This document shows positions 8,757 through 17,683 of a stretch of DNA of 64,000 nt, piece after piece. The notes beneath the pieces were generated by a model, which saw only the letters and a program-made list of their open reading frames with translations, was not told the DNA's origin and ran no database searches. The DNA comes from Bacillota bacterium. Lineage in GTDB: Bacteria > Bacillota > Bacilli > Paenibacillales > NBRC-103111. The DNA lies in assembly GCA_023386955.1 (NCBI GenBank), contig JAEWIS010000021.1:1-64000 (forward strand), given 5' to 3'. The stretch's first letter is position 1, and each line of letters begins with the position of its first letter. The position numbers were made by a program, and so were the translations under genes.

Positions 8757-9071
8757 ATGAACATGCGGTTGAAGGCAATGAAAAAGCATATATTCTTTTG
8801 CGGCAGCGAGCATTGCGAGGGTCAGGAATCCAGCGAGGTGATGGAAGCGGTAAAGGAAAAGCTGGTGGAGGCGGGCATTCATAAGGAAATCAAGCTCAGC
8901 AAAACCAACTGCCTGGGTCTGTGCGGCAACGGCCCCTTCGCCCTGGTTTACCCGGACGGCATCTGGTATTACAACCTGACCACAGATGATGCCGAGCGCA
9001 TTGTGATGGAGCATCTGGTGAACAACGAGCCGGTGGAGGAACTGATCATGCACCGGATTTCCGCCACCTGA
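8757..9071 (+). CDS. Thioredoxin-like [2Fe-2S] ferredoxin
   Basis: 104 residues of the thioredoxin-fold ferredoxin family related to NuoE. The four cluster ligands are C15, C20, C52 and C56 (C-x4-C and C-x3-C). The central NCLGLCGNGP motif is diagnostic. GAGAGGG precedes the ATG. It is likely a small cytoplasmic electron carrier; no partner oxidoreductase is adjacent. It converges with alkA with 29 bp between. Confidence 0.88.
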   Translation: MNMRLKAMKKHIFFCGSEHCEGQESSEVMEAVKEKLVEAGIHKEIKLSKTNCLGLCGNGPFALVYPDGIWYYNLTTDDAERIVMEHLVNNEPVEELIMHRISAT

Positions 9072-9100
9072 TCCGCCGGTACGGACAGTCTTCCTTATAT

Positions 9101-10030
9101 TTAATACAGCGTTCTCCATAAATAAAAGGTGGCATAAGCACGCCACGGCTGCCAAGCACGCCCCATAGTCTCCACTACAGAGAGGGAGGGCTTCACCGTT
9201 TGGCCCAGCCTCATGCGGATGGCATGATGCAATCCCACATCCGACAACGGGAAGGCGTCCGGGTTGCGCAAGCAGCGCATGGACACATATTGGGCCGTCC
9301 ACGGTCCGATCCCCCTTATCTCCATCAGCTTATCCTCCGCCAGCCGGAAGTCCTCCATCAGCAGGAGCTGTTCCTTGGACAGCTCTTTTTCTGCGATGAG
9401 ACTGGCTATGGACAGCAGGGTTTCCGCCTTGAACCGGCTGAACTTCAGCGTTTGCAGCTCCTCGGGAGGAACGCCGGCCAACCGTTCGGCGGAGGGAAAC
9501 AGCATAAATCTGCGGCCCTGATGGACAAGCTCCTCTCCATATGTCTCCACCAGTCTTTTTTTGAGAGTATAGGCAAAGGAAAGATTGATCTGTTGGCCGA
9601 TAACCGTCCAGCACAAGGCCTCCAGAAGACTGGGCACTCCCACCAGCCTTAACCCCCTGAACCGCTCCGCCACAGGCTGAAGCACCGGGTCCCGGGCACA
9701 TAAGTCATAAAATTCCTCCAGCCGGGTATCCAGATCGAGCCATTCCCGGACAAAAGCCACCGCTTCCTCCCGCTGCGCGGCAGCAGGCTCACCGTTCAGA
9801 AAACGCAGGATGAGATGGCGCCCCCCCTCTACAGAAGAGGCCTCCGTTTCCCGGCCTTCCTCCTCGCCGATAGCCATAAGCACCGGTTCGTTTCCGATCC
9901 GGATGGCCTTGTATACGATCCGGTCCTCCACCTGGTGCAAACATTCCGACTCATTGCGTTCCAGGTACCCCAATGAATGGCTGAAGTTATAGTCCTGCGG
10001 CACTGCAAGCCGCACAAGGCTTTTTTCCAT
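9101..10030 (-). CDS. alkA: DNA-3-methyladenine glycosylase II (AlkA type)
   Basis: 309 residues. Excises alkylated bases in base-excision repair. An N-terminal AlkA-N-like domain (1-105) precedes the HhH-GPD domain. The hairpin-helix-hairpin is LMEIRGIGPWTAQYV and the catalytic aspartate lies in LSDVGLHHAI (about D264). AGGAGG is 10-15 bases ahead of the ATG. No adaptive-response regulator (Ada) gene is adjacent. It is divergent from the unknown gene at 10193. Confidence 0.92.
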   Translation of the reverse strand: MEKSLVRLAVPQDYNFSHSLGYLERNESECLHQVEDRIVYKAIRIGNEPVLMAIGEEEGRETEASSVEGGRHLILRFLNGEPAAAQREEAVAFVREWLDLDTRLEEFYDLCARDPVLQPVAERFRGLRLVGVPSLLEALCWTVIGQQINLSFAYTLKKRLVETYGEELVHQGRRFMLFPSAERLAGVPPEELQTLKFSRFKAETLLSIASLIAEKELSKEQLLLMEDFRLAEDKLMEIRGIGPWTAQYVSMRCLRNPDAFPLSDVGLHHAIRMRLGQTVKPSLSVVETMGRAWQPWRAYATFYLWRTLY

Positions 10031-10090
10031 AGCTAAAGTATTCCTCCTATTCCGTTATAGAATGTGATGTCAAGATGCTTGTCCATGGGG

Positions 10091-10096
10091 TATAAT
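10091..10096 (+). promoter_or_regulatory. -10 box of the 10193 gene
   Basis: A perfect TATAAT lies about 100 bp before the 10193 start, in the alkA intergenic space. TGTCAA 17 bp upstream is only a weak -35. Confidence 0.5.
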
Positions 10097-10192
10097 GGCA
10101 GGTAAGGCAGCAGTGCGTTTTTCCGCATGCCATGCAGACTGCCCATTGGGCTCGCGCTGCAGCGGGCGCCGCATACCGGAGGTGGATGCCCC

Positions 10193-10795
10193 TTGCCAGA
10201 TATTGTCCTTCAACCCCTTAGCCCCAAGCTGTCGGAGCAAGCCTTATCCCGATATATCCAAACCTTCCTCGACCAGGAACGGATGTCCGTTCATGCCTTC
10301 ATGATGCTGGAGAAGCTGCGGCGCAACAAGGGCTACCGGAACAGCGGCTACTCCCTGTGGGATTATTATGCTACGGACCGGAAGCGCCGTCCCTATATCA
10401 TTTCCGAGCAGACCTTCAAGAGCTACACCCACAAGCTGGAGGAGATTCTGGTGTATTGGGACCACCGGTATATGGAAGCGGCTTCACCCTTTGCCCGGGC
10501 CAGCGGGGTCTGCATCGCCAATTACAAGGAGCTGGCCACCCATCTGGAGCAATGTCCGCCTACGCTGTACCTGTTTGACCGGGATTACCAATGGTCTTTG
10601 GTACGGACGGATGAATCCCAGAACGAAATGGACTGGAACTGCCTGCAGATCGGCGAAATCGGCTCGCGCCTGCGGTCAACGCGCACAACGGCAGCAGGGG
10701 AACCGGCCGGGAAACCTCAGGCCATCGTTGCCCCGCCGGAGGGTCCCGCCTCTAATCTGATTCCACTGCTCCAGTCTGTTCCCAAAATCACGTGA
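10193..10795 (+). CDS. Conserved-looking protein of unknown function
   Basis: About 200 residues, not a family I recognise. It looks soluble and mixed alpha/beta, with a Tyr- and Arg-rich stretch (residues 35-75), a central part containing CIANYKELATHLEQCPP, and an Ala/Pro-rich C-terminal tail. The TTG at 10193 is chosen because GGAGGT lies nine bases upstream (10178-10183); a longer ATG reading from 10127 has no ribosome site. Codon use matches its neighbours and a terminator follows directly, supporting a real single-gene transcript. No functional statement is warranted. Confidence 0.75.
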   Translation: MPDIVLQPLSPKLSEQALSRYIQTFLDQERMSVHAFMMLEKLRRNKGYRNSGYSLWDYYATDRKRRPYIISEQTFKSYTHKLEEILVYWDHRYMEAASPFARASGVCIANYKELATHLEQCPPTLYLFDRDYQWSLVRTDESQNEMDWNCLQIGEIGSRLRSTRTTAAGEPAGKPQAIVAPPEGPASNLIPLLQSVPKIT

Positions 10796-10804
10796 CCATA
10801 ACCA

Positions 10805-10842
10805 AAACTGCTCCCCGGATCGATGCCGGGAAGCAGTTTTTT
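10805..10842. terminator. Bidirectional terminator
   Basis: AAACTGCTCCCCGG pairs with CCGGGAAGCAGTTT around a short loop, followed by a T-run on plus and preceded by A-rich sequence. It serves the convergent 10193 gene and metY. Confidence 0.8.
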
Positions 10843-10871
10843 TGAGTAAAATATGCAATTATAATCTGTGC

Positions 10872-12236
<1,365 letters not shown>

Positions 12237-12238
12237 TC

Positions 12239-12264
12239 ATTATACCAAGTATTCAAGTCGGTAT
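12239..12264 (-). promoter_or_regulatory. metY -10 box and overlapping inverted repeat
   Basis: On the minus strand TATAAT occupies 12239-12244. An inverted repeat, ATACC-N13-GGTAT (12242-12264), overlaps it, and a further half-site ATACC lies at 12280-12285. This suggests repression at the promoter, perhaps by an Rrf2-type sulfur regulator. The regulator's identity is inference. The rest of the 12165-12497 gap shows no other recognisable element. Confidence 0.5.
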
Positions 12265-12497
12265 TGTAATAATTTAAATCATACCAACTTTACAGGACTC
12301 CGTCAATTCATTTACTTCTTTTCCCCGCCTGAAAATTCCTGCTTTCCTATGCAAAAGGGATTAAACGCCCTGCTTAGCCTCTCCGGGTATGGAGTGGCAT
12401 CCCCGGGTTATACTAGGGTGTATGTGCAAACTTAAGGGCTTGCATGAGATGCCGGTCTAAGATGTACACCTATCTTTTTCAAGAGAGAGACCCAGCC

Positions 12498-12989
12498 ATG
12501 ATTAAAGAACGCGTGATTCTGACAGCTACCTGGATTCTTGTCCTTGCAGCCATTGGCCTGCTGGTGAAACGAAGCACCTGGCACCGGTTTGCCGCAGGAT
12601 ATCTGATGGCCCAAAACCTGACCTGGCTGAATGTCCTCATCCACTGCCAGCTGGGGATGTTCGATTATCCCGTACGGGAGTTCCCCAAGGCTACTGACGT
12701 GGGCTTCACTCTGCAATATCTCCTTTATCCTGCCGTTGTCGGCTTTTGCATCCTGTTCGAGCCGCGGGGCTCCTTTGTGAAAAAAACCTTATATATTCTC
12801 ATATGGCCCACAGGATTGATTATCCTCCGGCTGGTGCTGATGCGTTATACGCAGCTCATTGTTGCCCACCACTACAATTTGCTGCTGGATTGGGTGACGA
12901 TGCTCGTCATCTTCCTCATTCCCTTAGGCGTGACCAAATGGCTCTTCCGGGGCCCGGGTTATCTGCAGGCGGAGGAGAGGATTGTATGA
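12498..12989 (+). CDS. CBO0543-family membrane protein (first of pair)
   Basis: 163 residues with four or five hydrophobic helices. Features seen in this little-studied Firmicute family are the YPVREFPKATDVGFTLQYLLYP block and a C-terminal HHYNLLLDWVTMLVIF helix. The ATG at 12498 has a purine-rich leader (AAGAGAGAGA); an upstream ATG at 12462 is possible. The last codons overlap the next gene by four bases, so the two are translationally coupled. Function is unknown. Confidence 0.8.
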   Translation: MIKERVILTATWILVLAAIGLLVKRSTWHRFAAGYLMAQNLTWLNVLIHCQLGMFDYPVREFPKATDVGFTLQYLLYPAVVGFCILFEPRGSFVKKTLYILIWPTGLIILRLVLMRYTQLIVAHHYNLLLDWVTMLVIFLIPLGVTKWLFRGPGYLQAEERIV

Positions 12990-13483
12990 GCATAAGACTG
13001 GATCATTGGATTCTGCTGGGGGTCTGGGTGCTTTCCTTCTTGCTGCTGTTCTTTATTCCCCGGGACAAAAGAAGACTGGCTTTGATTGCATACCTGTTCA
13101 AACAATCCATCACCTATCTGCTTGGTCTCGTTGCAGTAGAATACGGATTCCTGGAATACCCGGTCCGGGAGCTGGCCAAGGTCAACCGGACCAGCTTCAC
13201 CTACGAATATATGGCCTATCCGGTTATATGCGCCGTGTTCAATGCATATTATCCGGTAGAGAGCAGCCGGCTGCGCAAATTCCTGTATTATGCGGCCTTT
13301 TGTACCGCTCTGACCATCCCCGAAGTCCTGCTGGAAAGGTACACAGAGCTGGTGCGGTATATTCACTGGCATTGGTGGACCACCTGGCTGTCGCTATTGG
13401 TGACGTTTTTTGCCACCCGCAGTTTCTGTGTACTGTTCTTCAAGAACATCAGCCGCTATACAAAAGAAACCAAAAGTCCCTGA
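12986..13483 (+). CDS. CBO0543-family membrane protein (second of pair)
   Basis: 165 residues, paralogous to the preceding gene. It repeats the block as YPVRELAKVNRTSFTYEYMAYP and the C-terminal HWHWWTTWLSLLVTFF helix. Start by ATGA overlap, with GGAGGAGAGG ahead. The tandem coupled arrangement suggests the two proteins form a heteromer in the membrane (inference). A terminator follows directly. Confidence 0.82.
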   Translation: MSIRLDHWILLGVWVLSFLLLFFIPRDKRRLALIAYLFKQSITYLLGLVAVEYGFLEYPVRELAKVNRTSFTYEYMAYPVICAVFNAYYPVESSRLRKFLYYAAFCTALTIPEVLLERYTELVRYIHWHWWTTWLSLLVTFFATRSFCVLFFKNISRYTKETKSP

Positions 13484-13513
13484 CCTCGCCTGAAAGCGGA
13501 GCAGGGACTTTCA
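13471..13513 (+). terminator. Terminator of the CBO0543 pair
   Basis: AAAGTCCCTG pairs with CAGGGACTTT around a 19-base loop at the stop codon region. The following T-run is weak. Confidence 0.6.
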
Positions 13514-13531
13514 CTTTGCAGCAAATATTGC

Positions 13532-14344
13532 TTACCGGTAAGTCCGGACCGTCAGCTGGTCCAGGTGTTTGAAGGTGTAGCCCTGTTTTCGGGCTTCATC
13601 AATAATCCTGCCCAGCGCCTGGGCATTATCCTTGGAAACGGAATGGAGAAGCAGCACCGCCCCGGGATGGAGCTGCTCCATAACCCGGTTATAGGCATAA
13701 TCCGCCCCCTTCTGCTTATCCGTCTCCCAATCCTTGTAAGCGATGGACCAGAATACACTGGTATAGCCCTGATCCGCGCACTCCTTCAGTACCCGTTCAC
13801 TGAAAATTCCGCGGGGCGGACGCAGGTACTTCATGTCCTTCTGGCCGGTTAGAGCCTCCACGCCGGAACGCACCTTCTCCAGCTCGTCGGTTATGCGGGC
13901 TGTGCCCAGTGTGCTCATATCGGGATGGCTCCAGGAATGGTTCCCCACTGCATGCCCCTCCGAAGCCATCCGCTTGATCAGCTCCGGCTGATCCTTAATA
14001 TAATGGCCGGTGACGAAAAAAGCCGCGGGCACCTGTTTTTCCTTCAACACATCCAGGATCCCCGGCGTATATCCGTTCTCGTATCCGTTGTCAAAGGTCA
14101 GGTAAAGCTCCTTTTCCTCGGTGTTGCCCAAAAATATGGCGTTATGACGTTTCAGCATCTCCATAAAGCCTTCCTGGGCGATGGAGGGAAGCTGTCCGTT
14201 TTTGCTTTTGTAGAAGCCGAAGTTGTAGGTCTTGCCGCTGATTTCCTGCTGCACCCCAACTGTGCTGCGGTCTGCAGCATACGCCGCCTGGGGAACGGCT
14301 GCCAAGATAGCCGCTATTGCGGCAACCGCCAATAAACGCCTCAT
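13532..14344 (-). CDS. pdaA: Delta-lactam-biosynthetic polysaccharide deacetylase (PdaA)
   Basis: 270 residues with a Sec signal peptide (RRLLAVAAIAAILAAVPQAAYA) and a NodB domain. FDNGYENGYTP carries the metal/catalytic aspartates and HSWSHPD the zinc histidines. RPPRGIFSE and the HPGAVLLLHSVSKDNAQAL ending closely follow the B. subtilis PdaA pattern, including the Asn in FDN. PdaA makes muramic-delta-lactam in spore cortex, needed for germination. The ATG at 14344 follows AAGGGG at eight bases; a GTG three codons earlier overlaps the ribosome site. It supports an endospore-forming host. Confidence 0.93.
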   Translation of the reverse strand: MRRLLAVAAIAAILAAVPQAAYAADRSTVGVQQEISGKTYNFGFYKSKNGQLPSIAQEGFMEMLKRHNAIFLGNTEEKELYLTFDNGYENGYTPGILDVLKEKQVPAAFFVTGHYIKDQPELIKRMASEGHAVGNHSWSHPDMSTLGTARITDELEKVRSGVEALTGQKDMKYLRPPRGIFSERVLKECADQGYTSVFWSIAYKDWETDKQKGADYAYNRVMEQLHPGAVLLLHSVSKDNAQALGRIIDEARKQGYTFKHLDQLTVRTYR

Positions 14345-14410
14345 GCTGTTCACCCCTTGCCCTAATAATCAAATCTCCGACAAGGGTAATATGGCACAAA
14401 GAGGCGGAAT

Positions 14411-16738
14411 TCAACCTTCCTGATTTCCCCAGAAGGAGGGAAGCTTCAACGGTTCCGGCGGCTTCCATTCCTCCGGGAGCAAATCCCAATAAGGCGGCAT
14501 CCGGTAACGGTCATCCACCAGAAGCAGTGTCCCGGTGTCCGCCTCGGAGCGGATCAATCGGCCTCCGGCCTGCAGCACCTTGCCCATGCCGGGGTACACA
14601 TAAGCATACTGAAACCCGTCGCGGCCGCTGCGGTCATAATATTCCCGGATCATATTCCGCGTAAGCCCAACCTGCGGCAGCCCGGTTCCAATGACGGCTA
14701 CCGCCTTCAGCCTGTCCCCGGGCAAATCCACCCCCTCGGCAAAAATGCCCCCCAGCACCGCAAACGCCAATACAGGGGTCTCTGCATCCGCCCGAAAGCA
14801 GGCGAGAAACGCCTCCCGTTCCTCTTCACCCATTCCCGCCTCCTGCAGAAGTATCAGATGGCTGGGGGAAGGATGCTCCTCCATATACCGGGCATGCACC
14901 TTGCGCATGTAGTCATAGGAGGAGAAAAAGACGATTGCATTGCCAGATTGCTCACGGAGCAGGACATCGATCAGTCCGGCGACGGGACCGATATTCTGTT
15001 CCCGGTCCCGGTAGCGGATGGAGACCGGAGCATGCAGCACCCGCAGCTGCTCTCTCTTGAAGGGCGATGGAACCGCCAGCCCATAATCCTCTTCGCTGCC
15101 GCCCAGCAGCTCCTGATAGAAGCGGATTGGCGCCAGAGTGGCTGAGAAAAACACATGGCTGCGGTAGCTTTTGCCCGCCTGTTCCAGCAGGCGGGAGGGA
15201 TTCAGGCAAAAAAGCCGCAGGTGCAGCTCCTGCCGCTCCTCTTCCACAAAAACGGCGTATTCCTCACCGAACCCTTCGGCTACACGGAGATAACCCAGCA
15301 CCGCATAATAGGTATCGGCCAGCAAGCTGTCCCCGGGACCACCCGACTGGGCTCCGGAGGCAAGCATGGCCTCCGCCTCCTGCCGGAATTCCTCCAGAAG
15401 GGGCCCCAACTCCTCGGGTGGAGCAGCCAGCCGGGGGCTGTCCCCGTTCTGGAGTTGTTTACGCATGGCGATAAACCAGGCGTTGATGCCCCGGGCGGAC
15501 CGGTACAGGCCCGCGGCGCTTTTGAAGCTGCGCGACAGTTGGAGAAACGCGGATTTGTCCAGGGCAGCGGAATACATCTCCCGAGCCCGGTCAGGCAGAT
15601 TATGGGCTTCATCCGCCAGTACAACCGTCTTCTTGCGATCCGCGTCCCCCACCCTCTTCAGCGCCACCACCGGGTCAAACACGTAGTTATAATCGCCGAT
15701 CATGGCATCCGATTCATAAGCCGCATCCAGAGAGAACTCAAAGGGGCACACCCGGTGCTTCCTTGCATATTGCTCCACCACCTGGCGGGTGATGGCCGTT
15801 TCATGACCGAGCAGGTCCAGCATGGCCCCATTCACTCTGTCATAGTGCCCATCCGCATACGGACAGGCCTCCGGAGTGCAGCGGACCTCCTCCTGGAAGC
15901 AGATCTTCTCCTTGGCAGTCAGCGTCACCCGGCGGAAAATAAGCCCCTGCTTATCCATCAGGCTGAAGGCCTCCTCGGCGGCGGCACGTCCGGTGGTCCT
16001 GGCGGTCACATACATCACCCGCTCCGCCAGCCCTTCCCCAACAGCCTTCACAGCAGGAAATAGGGTAGACATGGTTTTGCCCGTACCTGTTGGCGCCCGG
16101 ACAAACAGCTTCCGTCCCTCGGTTATGGCTTGATATACCGCACCAGCCAGCTTGCGCTGGCCGGGACGGTAACCCTCATAGGGGAAGGGCAGCGATTTAA
16201 TACTGGGCCCGCGCAGGGCTATATGGGCGGCGCTCATCCGGGCAAACGGGGCATACACGGCGAGCATTGCGGCAACCGCCTCCTCCAGCTCTCCGGAGGA
16301 AAATTGCCGTGTAATGGCATGGCGCTGATCCGAGCCGGTATGCACATACAGAAGACGGACCCTGATTCCGTCAAGTCCTTCCTGCCGTGTGAAGAGACAG
16401 GCATAGCAGCAGGCCTGGGCCCAATGCACAGGCAAGCCTGCTTGAATGGCCGGATTCTCCAGCGTCGAGGCGGTGGATTTGATTTCCTCAATAAAAGCGC
16501 CTTCCTCATCCTGCCGCAGGCCGTCGCAGCGCCCCTCCAACACAAACTGCAGCTCCTCGTAGGGAAATTCACCTGATAAGAACACCTCTGTCCGGTCTGC
16601 GGAGCCGTATTCCGCCTGGACCGCCTTATGAATGCGAGTCCCTTCCGCCAGAGGTGTGCTTGTCCGGAAGCTCCCGTCAATGCTTCCCGCCCGGAAAGCA
16701 TATTCGGCTAAGCCGCGGACAGAGACAGGAATTCTCAC
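14411..16738 (-). CDS. DinG/XPD-like ATP-dependent DNA helicase with nuclease-like N-terminus
   Basis: 775 residues. Residues 1-170 resemble a PD-(D/E)XK fold (EGRCDGL, EEIKSTAS). A superfamily 2 DEAD_2 helicase follows, with APTGTGKT near 218 and a DEAH box. Cysteine clusters (KICFQEEVRCTPEACPY, HRVCPFE) fit an XPD-type Fe-S cluster, and a helicase C2 domain contains AEGVDLPG. The start is a GTG at 16738 that overlaps the stop of the upstream hydrolase by four bases, indicating translational coupling. Role is DNA repair or processing of branched DNA by family. This subgroup is common in Firmicutes but its precise function is unclear. Confidence 0.88.
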   Translation of the reverse strand: MRIPVSVRGLAEYAFRAGSIDGSFRTSTPLAEGTRIHKAVQAEYGSADRTEVFLSGEFPYEELQFVLEGRCDGLRQDEEGAFIEEIKSTASTLENPAIQAGLPVHWAQACCYACLFTRQEGLDGIRVRLLYVHTGSDQRHAITRQFSSGELEEAVAAMLAVYAPFARMSAAHIALRGPSIKSLPFPYEGYRPGQRKLAGAVYQAITEGRKLFVRAPTGTGKTMSTLFPAVKAVGEGLAERVMYVTARTTGRAAAEEAFSLMDKQGLIFRRVTLTAKEKICFQEEVRCTPEACPYADGHYDRVNGAMLDLLGHETAITRQVVEQYARKHRVCPFEFSLDAAYESDAMIGDYNYVFDPVVALKRVGDADRKKTVVLADEAHNLPDRAREMYSAALDKSAFLQLSRSFKSAAGLYRSARGINAWFIAMRKQLQNGDSPRLAAPPEELGPLLEEFRQEAEAMLASGAQSGGPGDSLLADTYYAVLGYLRVAEGFGEEYAVFVEEERQELHLRLFCLNPSRLLEQAGKSYRSHVFFSATLAPIRFYQELLGGSEEDYGLAVPSPFKREQLRVLHAPVSIRYRDREQNIGPVAGLIDVLLREQSGNAIVFFSSYDYMRKVHARYMEEHPSPSHLILLQEAGMGEEEREAFLACFRADAETPVLAFAVLGGIFAEGVDLPGDRLKAVAVIGTGLPQVGLTRNMIREYYDRSGRDGFQYAYVYPGMGKVLQAGGRLIRSEADTGTLLLVDDRYRMPPYWDLLPEEWKPPEPLKLPSFWGNQEG

Positions 16739-17229
16739 TGTGCTTCCAGAATGGCGTCAATGGCCGGATACGAAATCATATTCCGGTCCCGGGTCACCTC
16801 AGGCACCACCAACGGATTTCGGCTCACAATCCCCTTTTGGAGCATGACCGTTTTAAAGCCCCGCTCCGTTCCTCCGCCATAGGTGAAGGTAACGCAGTAT
16901 TCCGCGGAATAGCCGGATACAATGACCAGGTCCACCTTTTCCCCGCGCAGCAGCTCCTCCAGGTTGGTTTGCCAGAAGGCGTTGTTGAAGCTTTTCCAGA
17001 CCGTATGATCCTCCGGACCAATCTTCACTTGGGGGATAATCTCACAGCCCAGATCCTCCTTGGATTCGCCGGGATCAACATGCTTCACATGGACCACACA
17101 ATGGCCCTTGGCACGGAACTTCTCCGAGACATAATTGATATATTCGCAGGCGGCCTCCGCTCCGCTTTCCTTTACACAATCCCCCAGATAAGCCAGCTGC
17201 ATATCCACAATCAGCAATGCCATTTTCAT
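16735..17229 (-). CDS. Isochorismatase-family cysteine hydrolase
   Basis: 164 residues. The catalytic triad positions are recognisable: D in LLIVDMQ, a lysine in VVHVKHVD, and the nucleophilic cysteine in GYSAEYCVTFT. Members hydrolyse amides or vinyl ethers (nicotinamidase-like); the substrate is unknown here. The ATG at 17229 is preferred over 17238 because AAGGGA is nine bases from the former and abuts the latter. It is the first gene of a coupled pair with the DinG-type helicase, an unexpected partner. Confidence 0.86.
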   Translation of the reverse strand: MKMALLIVDMQLAYLGDCVKESGAEAACEYINYVSEKFRAKGHCVVHVKHVDPGESKEDLGCEIIPQVKIGPEDHTVWKSFNNAFWQTNLEELLRGEKVDLVIVSGYSAEYCVTFTYGGGTERGFKTVMLQKGIVSRNPLVVPEVTRDRNMISYPAIDAILEAQ

Positions 17230-17312
17230 TGGATCCATTCCCTTCGCCCAGTTGAATTTTCAAACATTTGTTCCTATTTTACAGCCTGCCGGGACGGCTG
17301 GCAATGCGTGAC

Positions 17313-17342
17313 CGAAAAAAACCGGCCGCAAAATACGGCCGG
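17313..17342 (-). terminator. Minus-strand terminator
   Basis: CCGGCCG pairs with CGGCCGG around TATTTTG-like loop bases, followed on the minus strand by TTTTTTT. It terminates the small gene at 17355-17594. Confidence 0.78.
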
Positions 17343-17354
17343 CCAGCAATACCA

Positions 17355-17594
17355 CTAAGGCTTAAACACAAACAGCGCTTTGCCCAAATGCGCTTCGTTC
17401 ACCTTCCGGGAAACAGCGGAGACATACCGGTCCAGCGACTCGGAAAATTCCGCATCCCCCAACGCCTGGACGGGGAAATCGGAGAAGCCGGGGCCGCCCC
17501 CTTTATGCCTCCAGCGACCATCCAAAAACACATAGCCCTTACCGCTCAGCACAGCCCGCTTGCTTTCACTGGCTTGGTTCCCCATGGGCAGCAT
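17355..17594 (-). CDS. Small protein of unknown function
   Basis: 79 codons. The product is soluble with a conserved-looking middle (GYVFLDGRWRHKG, DRYVSAVSRKVNEAH). GGGGAGGA lies just before the first ATG, and a second ATG four codons in is also possible. A strong terminator follows the stop. I do not recognise a family. Ribosome site, terminator and codon use make it plausible rather than certain. Confidence 0.55.
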   Translation of the reverse strand: MLPMGNQASESKRAVLSGKGYVFLDGRWRHKGGGPGFSDFPVQALGDAEFSESLDRYVSAVSRKVNEAHLGKALFVFKP

Positions 17595-17683
17595 CAGTCC
17601 TCCCCGGAATGTGATGGGGTTAGGATGCCGCGCCGCGCCGGGGGTTACCCGTGCGGATGTTTGGCAGGGCTGGCTGACCGGGC

